Below, in pieces: positions 45,282-54,995 of a stretch of 64,000 nt of DNA. The first letter of the stretch is position 1, and each line of letters starts with the position of its first letter. Position numbers and translations under genes: made by a program. Location of the stretch: positions 372,001-436,000 of the forward strand of contig LR134390.1 in the NCBI GenBank assembly GCA_900637705.1. The letters run 5' to 3'. This DNA is from Fusobacterium varium (lineage in GTDB: Bacteria > Fusobacteriota > Fusobacteriia > Fusobacteriales > Fusobacteriaceae). The notes beneath the pieces were generated by a model that saw only the letters and a list, made by a program, of their open reading frames with translations, ran no database searches and was not told the DNA's origin.

Positions 45282-47236
45282 CATTACTTTTTATTATTCC
45301 TTTTCTATAGGCATTCAGCAGTTTTTTTAAATCATTAATTTGATTTTGTAATTCCTTACCTATATCTGTATCTTTAACTCTTATTCTATTTTGACTAGTA
45401 TTAACTATACGGCTGGAAGAAATTATATCTTTTCCTTCTTTTATAGCTTTTTCTGTAGATTCAAAAGGAGCATGAGAAACTAATTTTAATCCATAAGAAT
45501 TATATATTAGAGTATATCCTGCAATACCAGTTTCAGGTTGATAAGCTCTTGAAAAGCCACCATCTATTATGTAGAGTTTTCCATTTGCTTTTATTGGGGA
45601 TTCACCTTTCTTTACCTTTACAGGAACATGTCCGTTTACTATATGTGAAATTTTAGGATTTAAATCAAATTCTTCCAATATCATATCACAAGTTGCTTCT
45701 TCATTATAGAAAGTATAGTAGTGATTTTTTTCTCAGTATGAGTAGTTTTATCTTCTATAAAATATCTCTCAAAAGTTTTCATAGAGTCCTTACCAAACAT
45801 AGGTGAGTCTTTACCACACCACATATACCAAACATAGTCACAGTTTAATTTATCTTTTGCACTGTTAGCTCTATTGAAATATGCTTCTCTGCATATTTTT
45901 TCAGCAAGGTCCAAATATTCTCTTCCTTTAACTTTCTGCCCTCTTACATTAACCTCTTTAATTTACCATCTTCAGTTAAAGGAATACAAGCATGATAGAG
46001 TAGATTGGAATTACATCTTAAATATATACTTCCTTTAGCAAAAAGAAATCTAATATGTCTTTGTAATTTTTCACTTCTAAGAAAAGCAAGTCTTAGATTT
46101 TCCATGATTTCACTTTCTTCAGGAGTCAATTTTAAAGGATTATCCACATCTACAGTAGGAAAATTTTTATCTCTCAGTTCATATTCTACTCCATCTATTA
46201 TGACAGTTCCTTTTTTAAAATCAGTTTTTCTAAACAGGTTTCTATGTTCCATTTCAAACTCTGGATTTCTTTCAATTACGTTTCCTTCTATTTTCATTTG
46301 TATGACAGTAATAGCTTTATGTATTTGAGCTTTTAATGGAGTATTTTTATTTGTTTTTATTTTAAAATACTCACAAGGGTCATCAGCATATTTTTCCATA
46401 GCAAAAGCTGCAAGAGGAAGAAGGTTTATTCCATAGCCATCTTCTAAAATATCATTATTCCCATATCTTGCACATATTCTTATGACATTGGCAATGCAAG
46501 CCTTGCTTCCAAGACCTGCACCCATCCAAAGAATATCATGATTTCCCCATTGAATATCTACATTGTGATAATCAATAAGAGTATCCATTATAAGGTGGGG
46601 ACTAGGTCCTCTATCATATATATCTCCAACTATGTGGAGTCTATCTATTATAAGTCTTTGAATCAGATTGGAAATAGCTATTACAAATTCTTTAGCTCTC
46701 CCTATTGAAATGATAGTATCTATTATATTAGCTATATATTCTCTTTTATTTCTTAATTCTTTTCTTTCATATATTATTTCTTGAATGATATATGAAAAAT
46801 CTTTAGGCATAGCTTTTCTTACTTTTGAACTTGTATATTTTGAAGAAACAACACTGCATATTTCAATTAAACGATAAATAATAGTTTTGTACCATTTATC
46901 CATATTTTTAAGCTCTTTTGCAAGAAATTCTATCTTTTCTTTAGGATAATATATAACAGTGGCCAGTTCTTTTTTTTCAAAGGTGTTCAGGTTATCCCCG
47001 AACACCTCATCTATTTTTTGTCTTACTGCACCAGATCCATTTTTCAACACATGGTTAAAAGCTTCATATTCTCCATGAATATCAGTAAGAAAATGCTCTG
47101 TCCCTTTAGGAAGATTCATGATTGCCTGTAGGTTGATTATTTCAGTAGCAGTTTCTCCAATATTTTTAAATTTAGTAGAAAGAAGAGTCAAATATTTTTT
47201 TTCTTGTTCTGCTATTTCTTTTTCTAATCCACTCAT
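45274..47236 (-). CDS. fbp: Fructose-1,6-bisphosphatase class III (frame broken twice)
   Basis: The gluconeogenic phosphatase that hydrolyses fructose 1,6-bisphosphate. Class III (B. subtilis Fbp) is recognised by the calcineurin-like metal motifs [22 protein letters not shown] and [12 protein letters not shown], and by [12 protein letters not shown] near the C terminus. Two breaks, one in the 45957-45964 region and one in T6 at 45725-45730, are each repaired by a single base to give about 654 residues, close to 671 in B. subtilis. The ATG at 47236 follows AAAGGGG. It is third in an operon with a CcpN-like regulator and ppdK, so all serve gluconeogenesis. The breaks are most likely sequence errors. 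Confidence 0.9.
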
Positions 47237-47263
47237 ATGTTATCCCCTTTACTAAATAATTTT

Positions 47264-49853
47264 CTATTTTTTGTTTTTAATATAACTTTGAGCAGCAGCT
47301 ACAATTGCTACAAGTACTCTAAATGGAGAACAGCTTACATAGTCAAGTCCAGTTTCTTCAAAGAAATTAATACTCTTAGGATCTCCACCATGCTCTCCAC
47401 ATATACCTATTTCAAGCTCAGGGTTAGCTTTTTTACCCAAGTCAACACCAAGTTTAACAAGTTTTCCAACTCCTCTTACATCTATAGAAGCAAATGGTTC
47501 AAGTTTAAAAATTCCATGTTCATGATATTCGTCCATGAACTTAACAGAGTCATCTCTAGAAAGTCCCATTGTAGTTTGAGTAAGGTCATTAGTTCCAAAT
47601 GAGAAGAATTCAGCTTCACCAGCTATTTCATCTGCAAGAAGGCAAGCTCTTGGAGTTTCCATCATTGTTCCTATTTTATATTCTATTTTCATACCTTGTT
47701 CTTCAAAAACTTTATCTATTTCAGCTTTAATATTACCTTTGATGAATTTCAGCTCACCAACACCAATAATAAGAGGAATCATAATTTCTGGTTTAACTTT
47801 TATTCCCTCTTTCTCACATTGAATAGCAGCTTCAATTATTGCTCTAGCTTGAGTATTGTAAATTTCAGGATAAGTAACAGCAAGTCTACATCCTCTGTGT
47901 CCTAACATTGGGTTCTCATCTTTCATATTTCTTATTCTTCTCTCAATTTCTATTAGAGGAAGATTTAATATTTCAGCCATTTTTTCTTTATCTTTTGGCT
48001 CTTTTGGTAAGAATTCATGTAAAGGAGGATCAAGAAGTCTAACAATAACTATTTCATCTCCAACTATTTTGAAAATGTTATAAAAGTCTTCTCTTTGCAT
48101 TTCAAGCATTTTTTTCAAAGCCTCAGCTCTTTCTTCTGGATTATCACTCATAATCATTCCTCTGATAGTCCATATTTTATCTTTTTGGAAGAACATGTGT
48201 TCAGTTCTGCAAAGTCCAATTCCTTCTGCTCCAAAACCTTTTCCTAAGAAAGCATCAGCAGGAGTATCAGCATTCATTCTTACACCCATTCTTTTTATTT
48301 CTTTACACCAAGAAACAAATTCTTTAAGATTATCATCAAATTTTGGTTCAGTAAGTTTTACTTTACCTAAGAAAATTTCACCAGTATATCCACTTATAGA
48401 TATAAAATCTCCCTCTTTAACTGTATGTCCACCAATATACATTTCTCTTTTTATATCATTAATTTGAATATCTCCACAACCAGTAACACAACATTTACCC
48501 ATTCCTCTTGCAACAACAGCACCATGAGATGTAGCTCCACCTTTTACAGTTACAATTCCTTGAGCAAGACTGATACCTTTAATATCTTCAGGTGAAGTTT
48601 CTTCTCTTACAAGAATAGAAAGTGCTCTAGTTTCAACTCTTTCAGAAGCAAACATTACTCTTCCTATTGCGACTCCAGCTGATCCAGGAAGTCCTTTTCC
48701 AAGAAGGACAGCAGTTTTAGTAGCTTCAGGATCAAAATCTCCATGAAGTAATTGAGGTAATACATTAGGATCAACTTTCATAATAGCTTCTTCTTTAGTA
48801 AGAATTCCTTCTTTAACCATATCAACAGCAATTTTTACAGCTGCATAAGGGCTTCTTTTACCATTTCTTGTTTGAAGAAGATATAGTTTACCATTTTCAA
48901 TAGTAAATTCAATATCCTGCATATCTTTATTATGATCTTCTAGAACTTTAGCAAGCTTAATAAATTGATCATATATTTCAGGAAGTTGTTCTTTCAATTT
49001 AGATATAGGCTCAGGTGTTCTTATTCCAGCAACGATATCTTCTCCTTGAGCTTTTAACAGATATTCTCCAAAGACTTCCTTTTCTCCATTAGATGGATTT
49101 CTAGAGAAAGCAACACCTGTACCAGATATTTCATTAAGGTTACCAAATACCATTTCTTGAATTACAACAGCAGTACCCATAGAATCATCTATACCATTTA
49201 TTTTTCTGTAAAGGATTGCTCTGTCATTTTCCCAAGAATTAAATATAGCATTTACAGCCATAAATAATTGCTCTTTTGGTGATTCAGGAAAGTCTTTTCC
49301 AGTTTCTTTTTGTATAATTCTTTAGATGCTTTAATTACCATTTTATATGTTTCTATTTTATCTTCATCTTTTCTTTCAGCAAAAAGCTGTTCTTTTAATT
49401 TAAAGAAATGCTCTTTTTCGATTCCCATTACAATTTCAGAGAACATTTGAATAAATCTGCAGTATAGCTCATGAACAAAAACTTTATCTTTGAATATAGT
49501 TATCATTTTTTCAGCTGTATTATCATTCATTCCAAGATTTAATATAGTGTCCATCATACCAGGCATAGAAACAGGAGCCCCTGATCTAACTGATACTAAT
49601 AGAGGATTTTCACCTTCAAATTTTTTCCAGTTACTTCTTGTAAATATTCTAATTTTTCTAAAATTTCATTTTCTAACTCTTTTGTTATTTTTTTCCCATC
49701 TTTAAAAAATTCTTTACATGCTGTAGTGGAAACAATAATACCTTCTGGGATAGGAAGTCCTATTTTTTTCATTTCAGAAAGGTTACCACCTTTTCCTCCT
49801 AATATGTTTATTAAATCTTTGCCACCTTCATTAAATGCATAAACTTTTTTCAT
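47264..49853 (-). CDS. ppdK: Pyruvate, phosphate dikinase (frame broken twice)
   Basis: It interconverts pyruvate + ATP + phosphate and phosphoenolpyruvate + AMP + PPi. The ATP-grasp N domain starts KKVYAFNEGGKDLINILGGKGGNLSEMKKIGLP; the swivelling His domain has KGGATSHGAVVARGMG with the phosphorylated His; the TIM barrel has GIGLCRTEHMFF, GHRGCRLAVTYPEIY and GICGEHGGDPKS, ending with the catalytic Cys of YVSCSPFRV. Breaks in T6 at 49621-49626 and T5 at 49307-49311 are each fixed by one base, giving about 863 residues (about 875 is usual). It follows a CcpN-type regulator by nine bases. Confidence 0.93.
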
Positions 49854-49862
49854 TTTTCCTCC

Positions 49863-50468
49863 TTAATTATTAGATAAAGTTTCCATGAATAACTTTGTTA
49901 TATTAGTTTTAGTCAAACGCCCTACAGTATGATAGATTTTTTTTCCATTTTTTTCTTCAATTCTAACTACAGGTAGTGAATCTATTTGATGTTTAATAAG
50001 TTTTTTTACACTTTCAAGAATAGTTTCATTTTCTTCAGCGTATATTATGTTAGGCATTCTAGTCATTATAATATTTATTGGAATTTTTTCTATATCAGTT
50101 CTTCCAATGGCTATTTTTAAAAGATCCTTTCTTGAAACAACACCCACCAGTGAATCCTGCTCAGTTATAAAAATAGTTCCTACATCTTTGGAAAATATAT
50201 TAAGAATAGTTTCATAAACTGAAAGATTAGTGTCTACAGTAATAGAAGGACTCATAATATCTTTTACTTTTTCAGAATCTTTTTTTTCAATATAACTGTA
50301 TCCAATTTTTGGTTTAGATTCTAATATATTCATTTTTGTAAGTATTGAAAAATCAGTTCTTAAGGCTGATCTTGTAAGATATAGCCTTTCTCCTATCTCT
50401 TTTCCAGTAATAGGTTGATATTTTCTTACAATATCAATGATTTCTTTCTGTCTTTCGGTTAGTGTCAA
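49863..50468 (-). CDS. ccpN: CcpN-type HTH/CBS-domain regulator of gluconeogenesis
   Basis: TTG start at 50466-50468 behind AGGAGG. Residues 1-60 form the DNA-binding wing (MTLTERQKEIIDIVRKYQPITGKEIGERLYLTRSALRTDFSIL), and about 70-195 two CBS domains (DIMSPSITVDTNLSVYETILNIFSKDVGTIFITEQDSLVGVVSRKDLLKIA and the second with MTRMPNIIYAEENETILESVKKLIKHQIDSLPV). B. subtilis CcpN has this architecture, senses ATP/ADP and represses gapB and pckA. Here it sits directly before ppdK and fbp, in keeping with a repressor of gluconeogenic genes. Orthology is by architecture and neighbours. Confidence 0.9.
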   Translation of the reverse strand: MTLTERQKEIIDIVRKYQPITGKEIGERLYLTRSALRTDFSILTKMNILESKPKIGYSYIEKKDSEKVKDIMSPSITVDTNLSVYETILNIFSKDVGTIFITEQDSLVGVVSRKDLLKIAIGRTDIEKIPINIIMTRMPNIIYAEENETILESVKKLIKHQIDSLPVVRIEEKNGKKIYHTVGRLTKTNITKLFMETLSNN

Positions 50469-50486
50469 AATTTTTCCTCCTTTTAT

Positions 50487-50500
50487 ATAGTGTTCACTAT
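50487..50500. promoter_or_regulatory. CcpN-type operator, proximal copy
   Basis: ATAGTGTTCACTAT, a palindrome with one central mismatch pair, 19 bases upstream of the regulator's TTG start. Confidence 0.65.
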
Positions 50501-50575
50501 TTAAAAGTGTAGCTATTTATATTTGTTGTTAATATTATATTTACCACAGTTTTTAAAATATTTCAACTCTTTTTT

Positions 50576-50589
50576 ATAGTGTACACAAT
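50576..50589. promoter_or_regulatory. CcpN-type operator, distal copy
   Basis: ATAGTGTACACAAT has the same ATAGTG.ACAC core as the copy at 50487-50500, with centres 89 bases apart. A further half-site AGTGTAG lies near 50506. Two sites bracketing the promoter suit autorepression. Confidence 0.6.
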
Positions 50590-50607
50590 AAAAAATGCAA
50601 AAAATAA

Positions 50608-50650
50608 AAAAACAGAAAGTTCTGTGACATTGTCAAAGCCTCTCTGTTAT
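50608..50650 (-). terminator. Probable terminator after yfcE
   Basis: On the minus strand AACAGA...TCTGTT enclose an inner TGACA/TGTCA hairpin, followed by T7. It lies 30 bases past the yfcE stop. The stem has gaps. Confidence 0.5.
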
Positions 50651-50679
50651 TCAATCTGTTAAATTTTATTTAACAAAAA

Positions 50680-51222
50680 TTATAGTTTAAATTTTTTTAT
50701 AATTTTTTCTTCAAGATTTTTTATAATAAAATAATCTTCTTGGAAAACTCCATAACTATTTTCAAAATTTTCTTTAGGTAGAGATATAGAGCCAGGATTT
50801 AAAAATATTTTTTCATCTATTTTTTCTGCAAATGGAATATGAAAATGACCATATAAAAGGATATCTCCTTCTTCCATGGGAGGAAGATTATCTTTATTAA
50901 AAATGTGACCATGTGTCATTATTATTTTTTTATTATTCCAAAATAAAATATTATAGTCACTCATTATTGGATAGTTAAGTACCATTTGATCTACTTCACT
51001 GTCACAGTTTCCTCTGACAGCAATTATTCTATCTTTATATTTATTTAGTATTTCTATTACTTCCTTAGGAGAATAATCTCTTGGCAAAGGATTTCTAGGC
51101 CCATGATAAAGTTCATCTCCAAGAATAAGTATTTTATCATATTTTTCTTTTTCAAATATATTTATAACTTTTCTTAAAAAATATAAAGAACCATGAATAT
51201 CAGATATAACAAATAATTTCAT
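50680..51222 (-). CDS. yfcE: YfcE-type metallophosphodiesterase
   Basis: A 180-residue calcineurin-fold enzyme with all five metal motifs: ISDIHGSLYFL, LGDELYHGPRNPLP, VRGNCDSEVD, MTHGH and YGHFHIPFAEK. YfcE/MJ0936 proteins hydrolyse phosphodiesters; the natural substrate is not known. AGGAGAGTTATG precedes the start. It stands in the same direction as nadD with a 45-base gap, so co-transcription with the lpxK-nadD block is possible. Confidence 0.92.
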   Translation of the reverse strand: MKLFVISDIHGSLYFLRKVINIFEKEKYDKILILGDELYHGPRNPLPRDYSPKEVIEILNKYKDRIIAVRGNCDSEVDQMVLNYPIMSDYNILFWNNKKIIMTHGHIFNKDNLPPMEEGDILLYGHFHIPFAEKIDEKIFLNPGSISLPKENFENSYGVFQEDYFIIKNLEEKIIKKFKL

Positions 51223-51267
51223 AACTCTCCTTTCTAAATAAAAAATTATTCATATAATTTTTTTCTT

Positions 51268-51808
51268 CTATAATTTTTTTACTTTTATAGGGACAAGATT
51301 GCTTATGTCTATTTTATTTTTATTTTTTCTCTTATTTCAGTAGAAGAAATATTAAAAAAAGGACTTTCAAGATAAATCATATTTTTATGCTGGATTGTAC
51401 CAACATATCCTTTTCTTCTCAAAACTACTACTTTGCTTAATTCAAGTATTTCCTCATAATTTTTCCATTCTTTAAAATGATAGGCAGAATCTTCTCCTAT
51501 AATTTCATAAAAATCATTTTTTTCACCATATATTTCTATAATTTTTTTAAAGTATTTATTGTATATGAAATTTTATCCTTATCAGTTTCTATTCCTGAAA
51601 CTTCTACGCCAGAAATATTTTCAAAAGCTGCTCTGCACATTTCGGTTCTTAAGATGCCTGATTCTAAATTATCAGCTCTATGAGATGGTTTTCCCACAGG
51701 AATAACGATGATTTTATCAAGTTTTAATTGATTAAGAACATATTTTACTATATTTAAATGTCCATTGTGGACAGGATTGAAACTGCCACCATATATACCT
51801 ATTTTCAC
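51268..51808 (-). CDS. nadD: Nicotinate-nucleotide adenylyltransferase (frame broken twice)
   Basis: It adenylates nicotinate mononucleotide in NAD synthesis. The N-terminal signature is KIGIYGGSFNPVHNGHLNIVKYVLN (HxGH class) with VIPVGKPSHR. One base added in T7 at 51542-51548 links to IIEIYGEKNDFYEIIGEDSAYHF, and one in T5 at 51317-51321 to the C-terminal ISSTEIREKIKN...LVPIKVKKL, giving 180 residues, near the usual length. ATG at 51808 overlaps the PTS IIA gene by four bases. NAD synthesis is essential, so the breaks are probably sequence errors. Confidence 0.9.
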
Positions 51809-52257
51809 TTTTTTAACTCCGCCAATATACCAATGAGTTCTTGTTTATCAACTGCTTCAAAGATAGATGTTCGAGTTTTAGGATTTCTGAAAGCTCTAAC
51901 TAAATCAGAAACAAGAGCTAAATATTCTTTTGCAGATTTTTTTGGAGCTCCCACTAGAACCACAAGTTTTACATTTTCTCCATCAAGAGAATGGAAATCT
52001 ACACTTTCTTTTAAAAGTCCTACTGCAACTACTATCTTTTTTATATTTTCACATCTAGCATGAGGCAAAGCTATTCCCATACCTATTCCTGTACTTCCGA
52101 CTTTTTCTCTGGCTAAAATATTGTCATAGAAATCAGTTTCATTATCTAAAATGTCAGTATTTTCTCTAATGAGATCCACTAATATTTTTAATACTTCTTC
52201 TTTTGAATGTTTCCCCTCTATTGTAGTTATGAGTTTATTATTGAAGTACTTTAACAT
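51805..52257 (-). CDS. PTS EIIA component, fructose/nitrogen (PtsN-like) type
   Basis: A 150-residue EIIA-2 domain with the phosphorylated histidine His66 in GIGMGIALPHARCE, plus VAVGLLKESVDFHSLDGENVKLVVLVGAPKKSAKEYLALVSDL. No IIB or IIC partner is fused or near, so, like PtsN, it is probably regulatory rather than for sugar uptake. AAGGGGGAAAT precedes the ATG. It lies between a hypothetical gene (11 bases) and nadD (overlap). Confidence 0.92.
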   Translation of the reverse strand: MLKYFNNKLITTIEGKHSKEEVLKILVDLIRENTDILDNETDFYDNILAREKVGSTGIGMGIALPHARCENIKKIVVAVGLLKESVDFHSLDGENVKLVVLVGAPKKSAKEYLALVSDLVRAFRNPKTRTSIFEAVDKQELIGILAELKK

Positions 52258-52268
52258 ATTTCCCCCTT

Positions 52269-53081
52269 TTATAAAAAAACAGCTGATAGTCTTTTGGTAG
52301 TTTCATTTAAGGCAGTCAGGTTTTTTATCATTCTAATTTCAAAGGCTATCTTTAATAAAAAATTATCAAAATTCTTAAAATTATATATTTCCAATGCTTT
52401 TAATGTAGAAAGAATTTCAAGACCTTCTCTGCTTTCTAAAAGTTTTTTATTAGATAATACATTTTCTTTCAGCATTTCAAAATTGACAGGATTATTTTCC
52501 TTTTCACAATTTTCATAAAAATAGAAATTATCTCTATATTTAGTAATAAAAGATATCAAAAGGAAAAATACATTTTCCTCATATTCTTCATTCTCAAAAA
52601 GTTTTTTGAAAGAAAGAATGAGAAGAGGTTTTAAACTTTTCATATCACCTAAAAAACTAAACTCTAAAATTGTTTTATAGAATTCTTCTCTATCTCTTAA
52701 AAAAAGTTCCTTTCCATATCTTTTTGAAAAATCAAGATTTCCATTGGCCAATGTTTTCATTAATTTTTCTTTAAGTTTTGGAATTTCTATATTTGAAAAT
52801 CTATAAATAGCACTTATTTTTTCTCTTTCTTTTAGATCTGAAAAATTAATTATAGAATCAGCTAAATAATCTAAATCATTAGAAAAAGCAAATATTGGAA
52901 GAATAAAATCTAGTTCATTTCTTTTAATTGTACCATCATTATTTAGTGTAAAATATGTCCTTTTACTTAATACTTCTGCAAAAAATGAAAGTGTTTTTAT
53001 TTTTCCAATTGTTTCAAGCATATGAATTATTTCTTTTTTGTTTTTTTCTTTTATTATTGTAAGTATCTTGTCACTATTCAT
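52269..53081 (-). CDS. Hypothetical helical protein between lpxK and PTS IIA genes
   Basis: A 270-residue soluble protein with no recognised domain. It is predicted mostly alpha-helical, with repeated Phe/Leu-rich helices (KTLSFFAEVLSKRTYFTL, FLGDMKSLKPLLILSFKKLF) that could form HEAT- or TPR-like repeats. The start overlaps the lpxK end by eight bases and has TCGGAGG upstream. Co-translation with lpxK suggests an envelope or lipid-A-linked role, but this is only context. Confidence 0.75.
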   Translation of the reverse strand: MNSDKILTIIKEKNKKEIIHMLETIGKIKTLSFFAEVLSKRTYFTLNNDGTIKRNELDFILPIFAFSNDLDYLADSIINFSDLKEREKISAIYRFSNIEIPKLKEKLMKTLANGNLDFSKRYGKELFLRDREEFYKTILEFSFLGDMKSLKPLLILSFKKLFENEEYEENVFFLLISFITKYRDNFYFYENCEKENNPVNFEMLKENVLSNKKLLESREGLEILSTLKALEIYNFKNFDNFLLKIAFEIRMIKNLTALNETTKRLSAVFL

Positions 53082-54093
53082 TATTTGTTTTTCCTCCGAT
53101 ATTTTTTAGACTATTATCTTCTAAAATTGTAAATTCTATTTTTAATACAAAAAGGTTTTCAATATTCAAATCTCTAGGAAGTTTTACAAGGTCTTTTTCA
53201 GTTGTTATAATGAAAGATGCCTGCATACTGTCTGCTCTCTTTTGAATAAGTTCAATATCTCTTTTTTTAAAATTATGATGATCCATAAAATCAACTCTTT
53301 CTATGTAAGAGGGTTCTAATGATATAACTGTTTTTTCAAAATTTAGTGGATTAGCTAAACCTGAAAATAAAAGAACTCTTTTCCCTTTTATCCAGAAAAG
53401 AGGTTTTGGATTTCCTTTTAAATCACAAAGTGAGGTTACTCCATGCTTAGCTGTAGAAACCTCTTTTTCTAATTTTTTTCTTAAGTATTTTTTTATTCTT
53501 TCTACTTCTCTGTCACTGACAAGGTCAGATTTTGTTATTATAAATTCACTGGCTCTTTTAGCAGCTTTTTTGAAATCTTCTCTCAACATTCCTTTAGGAA
53601 GCAGCTCTCCCCAACCAAAAGGATTTGTTGCATCTATAAGTACAATATCTCTATCTCTTGAAAGTTTCCTGTGTTGAAATCCATCATCAAGAACTATTGT
53701 ATCAACTCCAAAATGTTTTTTAGCAAATAGACAGCCTTTGTATCTATTAGAACTTACAATAACAGGTACTTTTAAATTGAGAGCATGGATAAATGGTTCA
53801 TCACCACTTTCTCGAGTAGTGGCAAATATTTCGCGACCATCACTGACTAAAAGAGGCTCTCTTTTTCTTTTCCCTCTGTATCCTCTGGAAACTACTGCTA
53901 CTTTTCTTCCCATTTTTTGAAGTTTTTTGGTAAAATATTGGACTGCTGGAGTTTTTCCTGTTCCACCAACTGTAATATTTCCTATACAAATTACTTCAAC
54001 ATCTGATACTTTTTTAGCAGGAAGTATTCCTTTATCATAGAGAAAGTTTCTAAAAGAAGTTATTAAATAATATATAAATGATAATATCCTCAT
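53074..54093 (-). CDS. lpxK: Tetraacyldisaccharide 4'-kinase
   Basis: The membrane-anchored kinase phosphorylates the lipid A precursor at 4'. After an N-terminal helix (ILSFIYYLITSFRNFLYDKG), the P-loop is CIGNITVGGTGKTP, followed by VVSRGYRGK, SGDEPFIHA, VIVSSNRYKG, VLDDGFQHRKLSRD and LLPKGMLRE, all LpxK motifs. A start at 54093 (after GTGAGGGAATA) is preferred to the ATG 24 bases upstream, which lacks a ribosome site. 339 residues, usual length. It marks the organism as having an outer membrane with lipopolysaccharide and opens the lpxK-hyp-IIA-nadD run. Confidence 0.95.
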   Translation of the reverse strand: MRILSFIYYLITSFRNFLYDKGILPAKKVSDVEVICIGNITVGGTGKTPAVQYFTKKLQKMGRKVAVVSRGYRGKRKREPLLVSDGREIFATTRESGDEPFIHALNLKVPVIVSSNRYKGCLFAKKHFGVDTIVLDDGFQHRKLSRDRDIVLIDATNPFGWGELLPKGMLREDFKKAAKRASEFIITKSDLVSDREVERIKKYLRKKLEKEVSTAKHGVTSLCDLKGNPKPLFWIKGKRVLLFSGLANPLNFEKTVISLEPSYIERVDFMDHHNFKKRDIELIQKRADSMQASFIITTEKDLVKLPRDLNIENLFVLKIEFTILEDNSLKNIGGKTNNE

Positions 54094-54361
54094 TATTCCC
54101 TCACATATTGTTATCATGATAAAATCATGTTCAAATTTGATTTTTGGTCTTTAAATAATGTTTTAGGTACATAAAATTTTAATATTGAAAAAACGAAATA
54201 GATAAACTAGATAAAAGATGTATTTTATTACGTTAAATCGGTATTTGAATCTAAATTCATTATATAAAAAACAAAATAGTTTTAGAATTAAGTTTTATTC
54301 CACAATTATAGAGTTTTCTACAAGAAAAGTCAATACAATATTTGGAAGGGAAAACATAACA

Positions 54362-54823
54362 TTATTTCTTTTTTTCAATAAATATCTGCACCCAGTAATT
54401 TTTTCCATTTTTATCCACAGCCTTTCCTATTCCTATTTCATTATAATTTTTATTCAATATATTATCTCTGTGTCCTTTGGACTGCATCCATCTTTCCATA
54501 ACAAATTCTGGAGTATCATGCCATTTTGCTATATTTTCACCTGCTGACTTATATTTTATATTTTCATTTTTTATTAAATTGAAAGTAGCCCCAAAGTTTT
54601 TACTATTATGAGAGAGCTTCTCATCTTTAGCCATATCAGCAGCTTTTTTTACAGCTATTTTATTTAATTTTTCATTCATAACAAGAGGGGCAAGTTTTTT
54701 ATTTTTTCTTTCTTGATTCACATATTTTAAAATTTTATTTTGATAATTTTCAGCAGAATACAAATTAGGGGTTAAGTTAAAGGCAATGGTTATTATTAAA
54801 AAAAATTTTATGAATTTCTTCAT
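54362..54823 (-). CDS. Secreted CAP/SCP-domain protein
   Basis: A 153-residue protein with a signal peptide (KKFIKFFLIITIAFNLTPNLYSA) and one CAP domain: YVNQERKNKKLAPLVMNEKLNKIAVKKAADMAKDEKLSHNS, SAGENIAKWHDTPEFVMERWMQSKGHRDNILNKNYNEIGIG. The His of SHNS and Glu of AGENIA are the usual cavity residues. Function in bacteria is unclear (lipid binding or cell-wall role). AAAGGAG precedes the ATG at 54823. It is transcribed alone, divergent from the debranching enzyme. Confidence 0.92.
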   Translation of the reverse strand: MKKFIKFFLIITIAFNLTPNLYSAENYQNKILKYVNQERKNKKLAPLVMNEKLNKIAVKKAADMAKDEKLSHNSKNFGATFNLIKNENIKYKSAGENIAKWHDTPEFVMERWMQSKGHRDNILNKNYNEIGIGKAVDKNGKNYWVQIFIEKKK

Positions 54824-54933
54824 TGGTTTCTCCTTTAGAATTATAATCTTTTATTTCTATTTAATATATTTTATCATAAATATTATTAGAATTTAAATTT
54901 AACTTTAAGAAAATTAGGATTTTTATCTGTGAA

Positions 54934-54962
54934 TTGACTTTTCTGTAGCTGCATTATATAAT
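54934..54962 (+). promoter_or_regulatory. Promoter of the glycogen debranching enzyme gene
   Basis: TTGACT (54934-54939), 17-base spacer, TATAAT (54957-54962), 33 bases before the ATG. Confidence 0.75.
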
Positions 54963-54995
54963 TTAATACACAGAAAAAATTTTAAAGGAGAATAT

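Noticed and set aside
54111-54122. TTATCATGATAA, similar to the sigma-54 activator's palindromes
   Set aside because: It lies at the lpxK start with no sigma-54 promoter nearby and lacks a second copy; a 12-base A/T-rich palindrome is expected by chance.
54118-54361. Possible small RNA in the gap between the CAP gene and lpxK
   Set aside because: No convincing promoter-plus-terminator pair was found; the region is A/T-rich without a strong hairpin.
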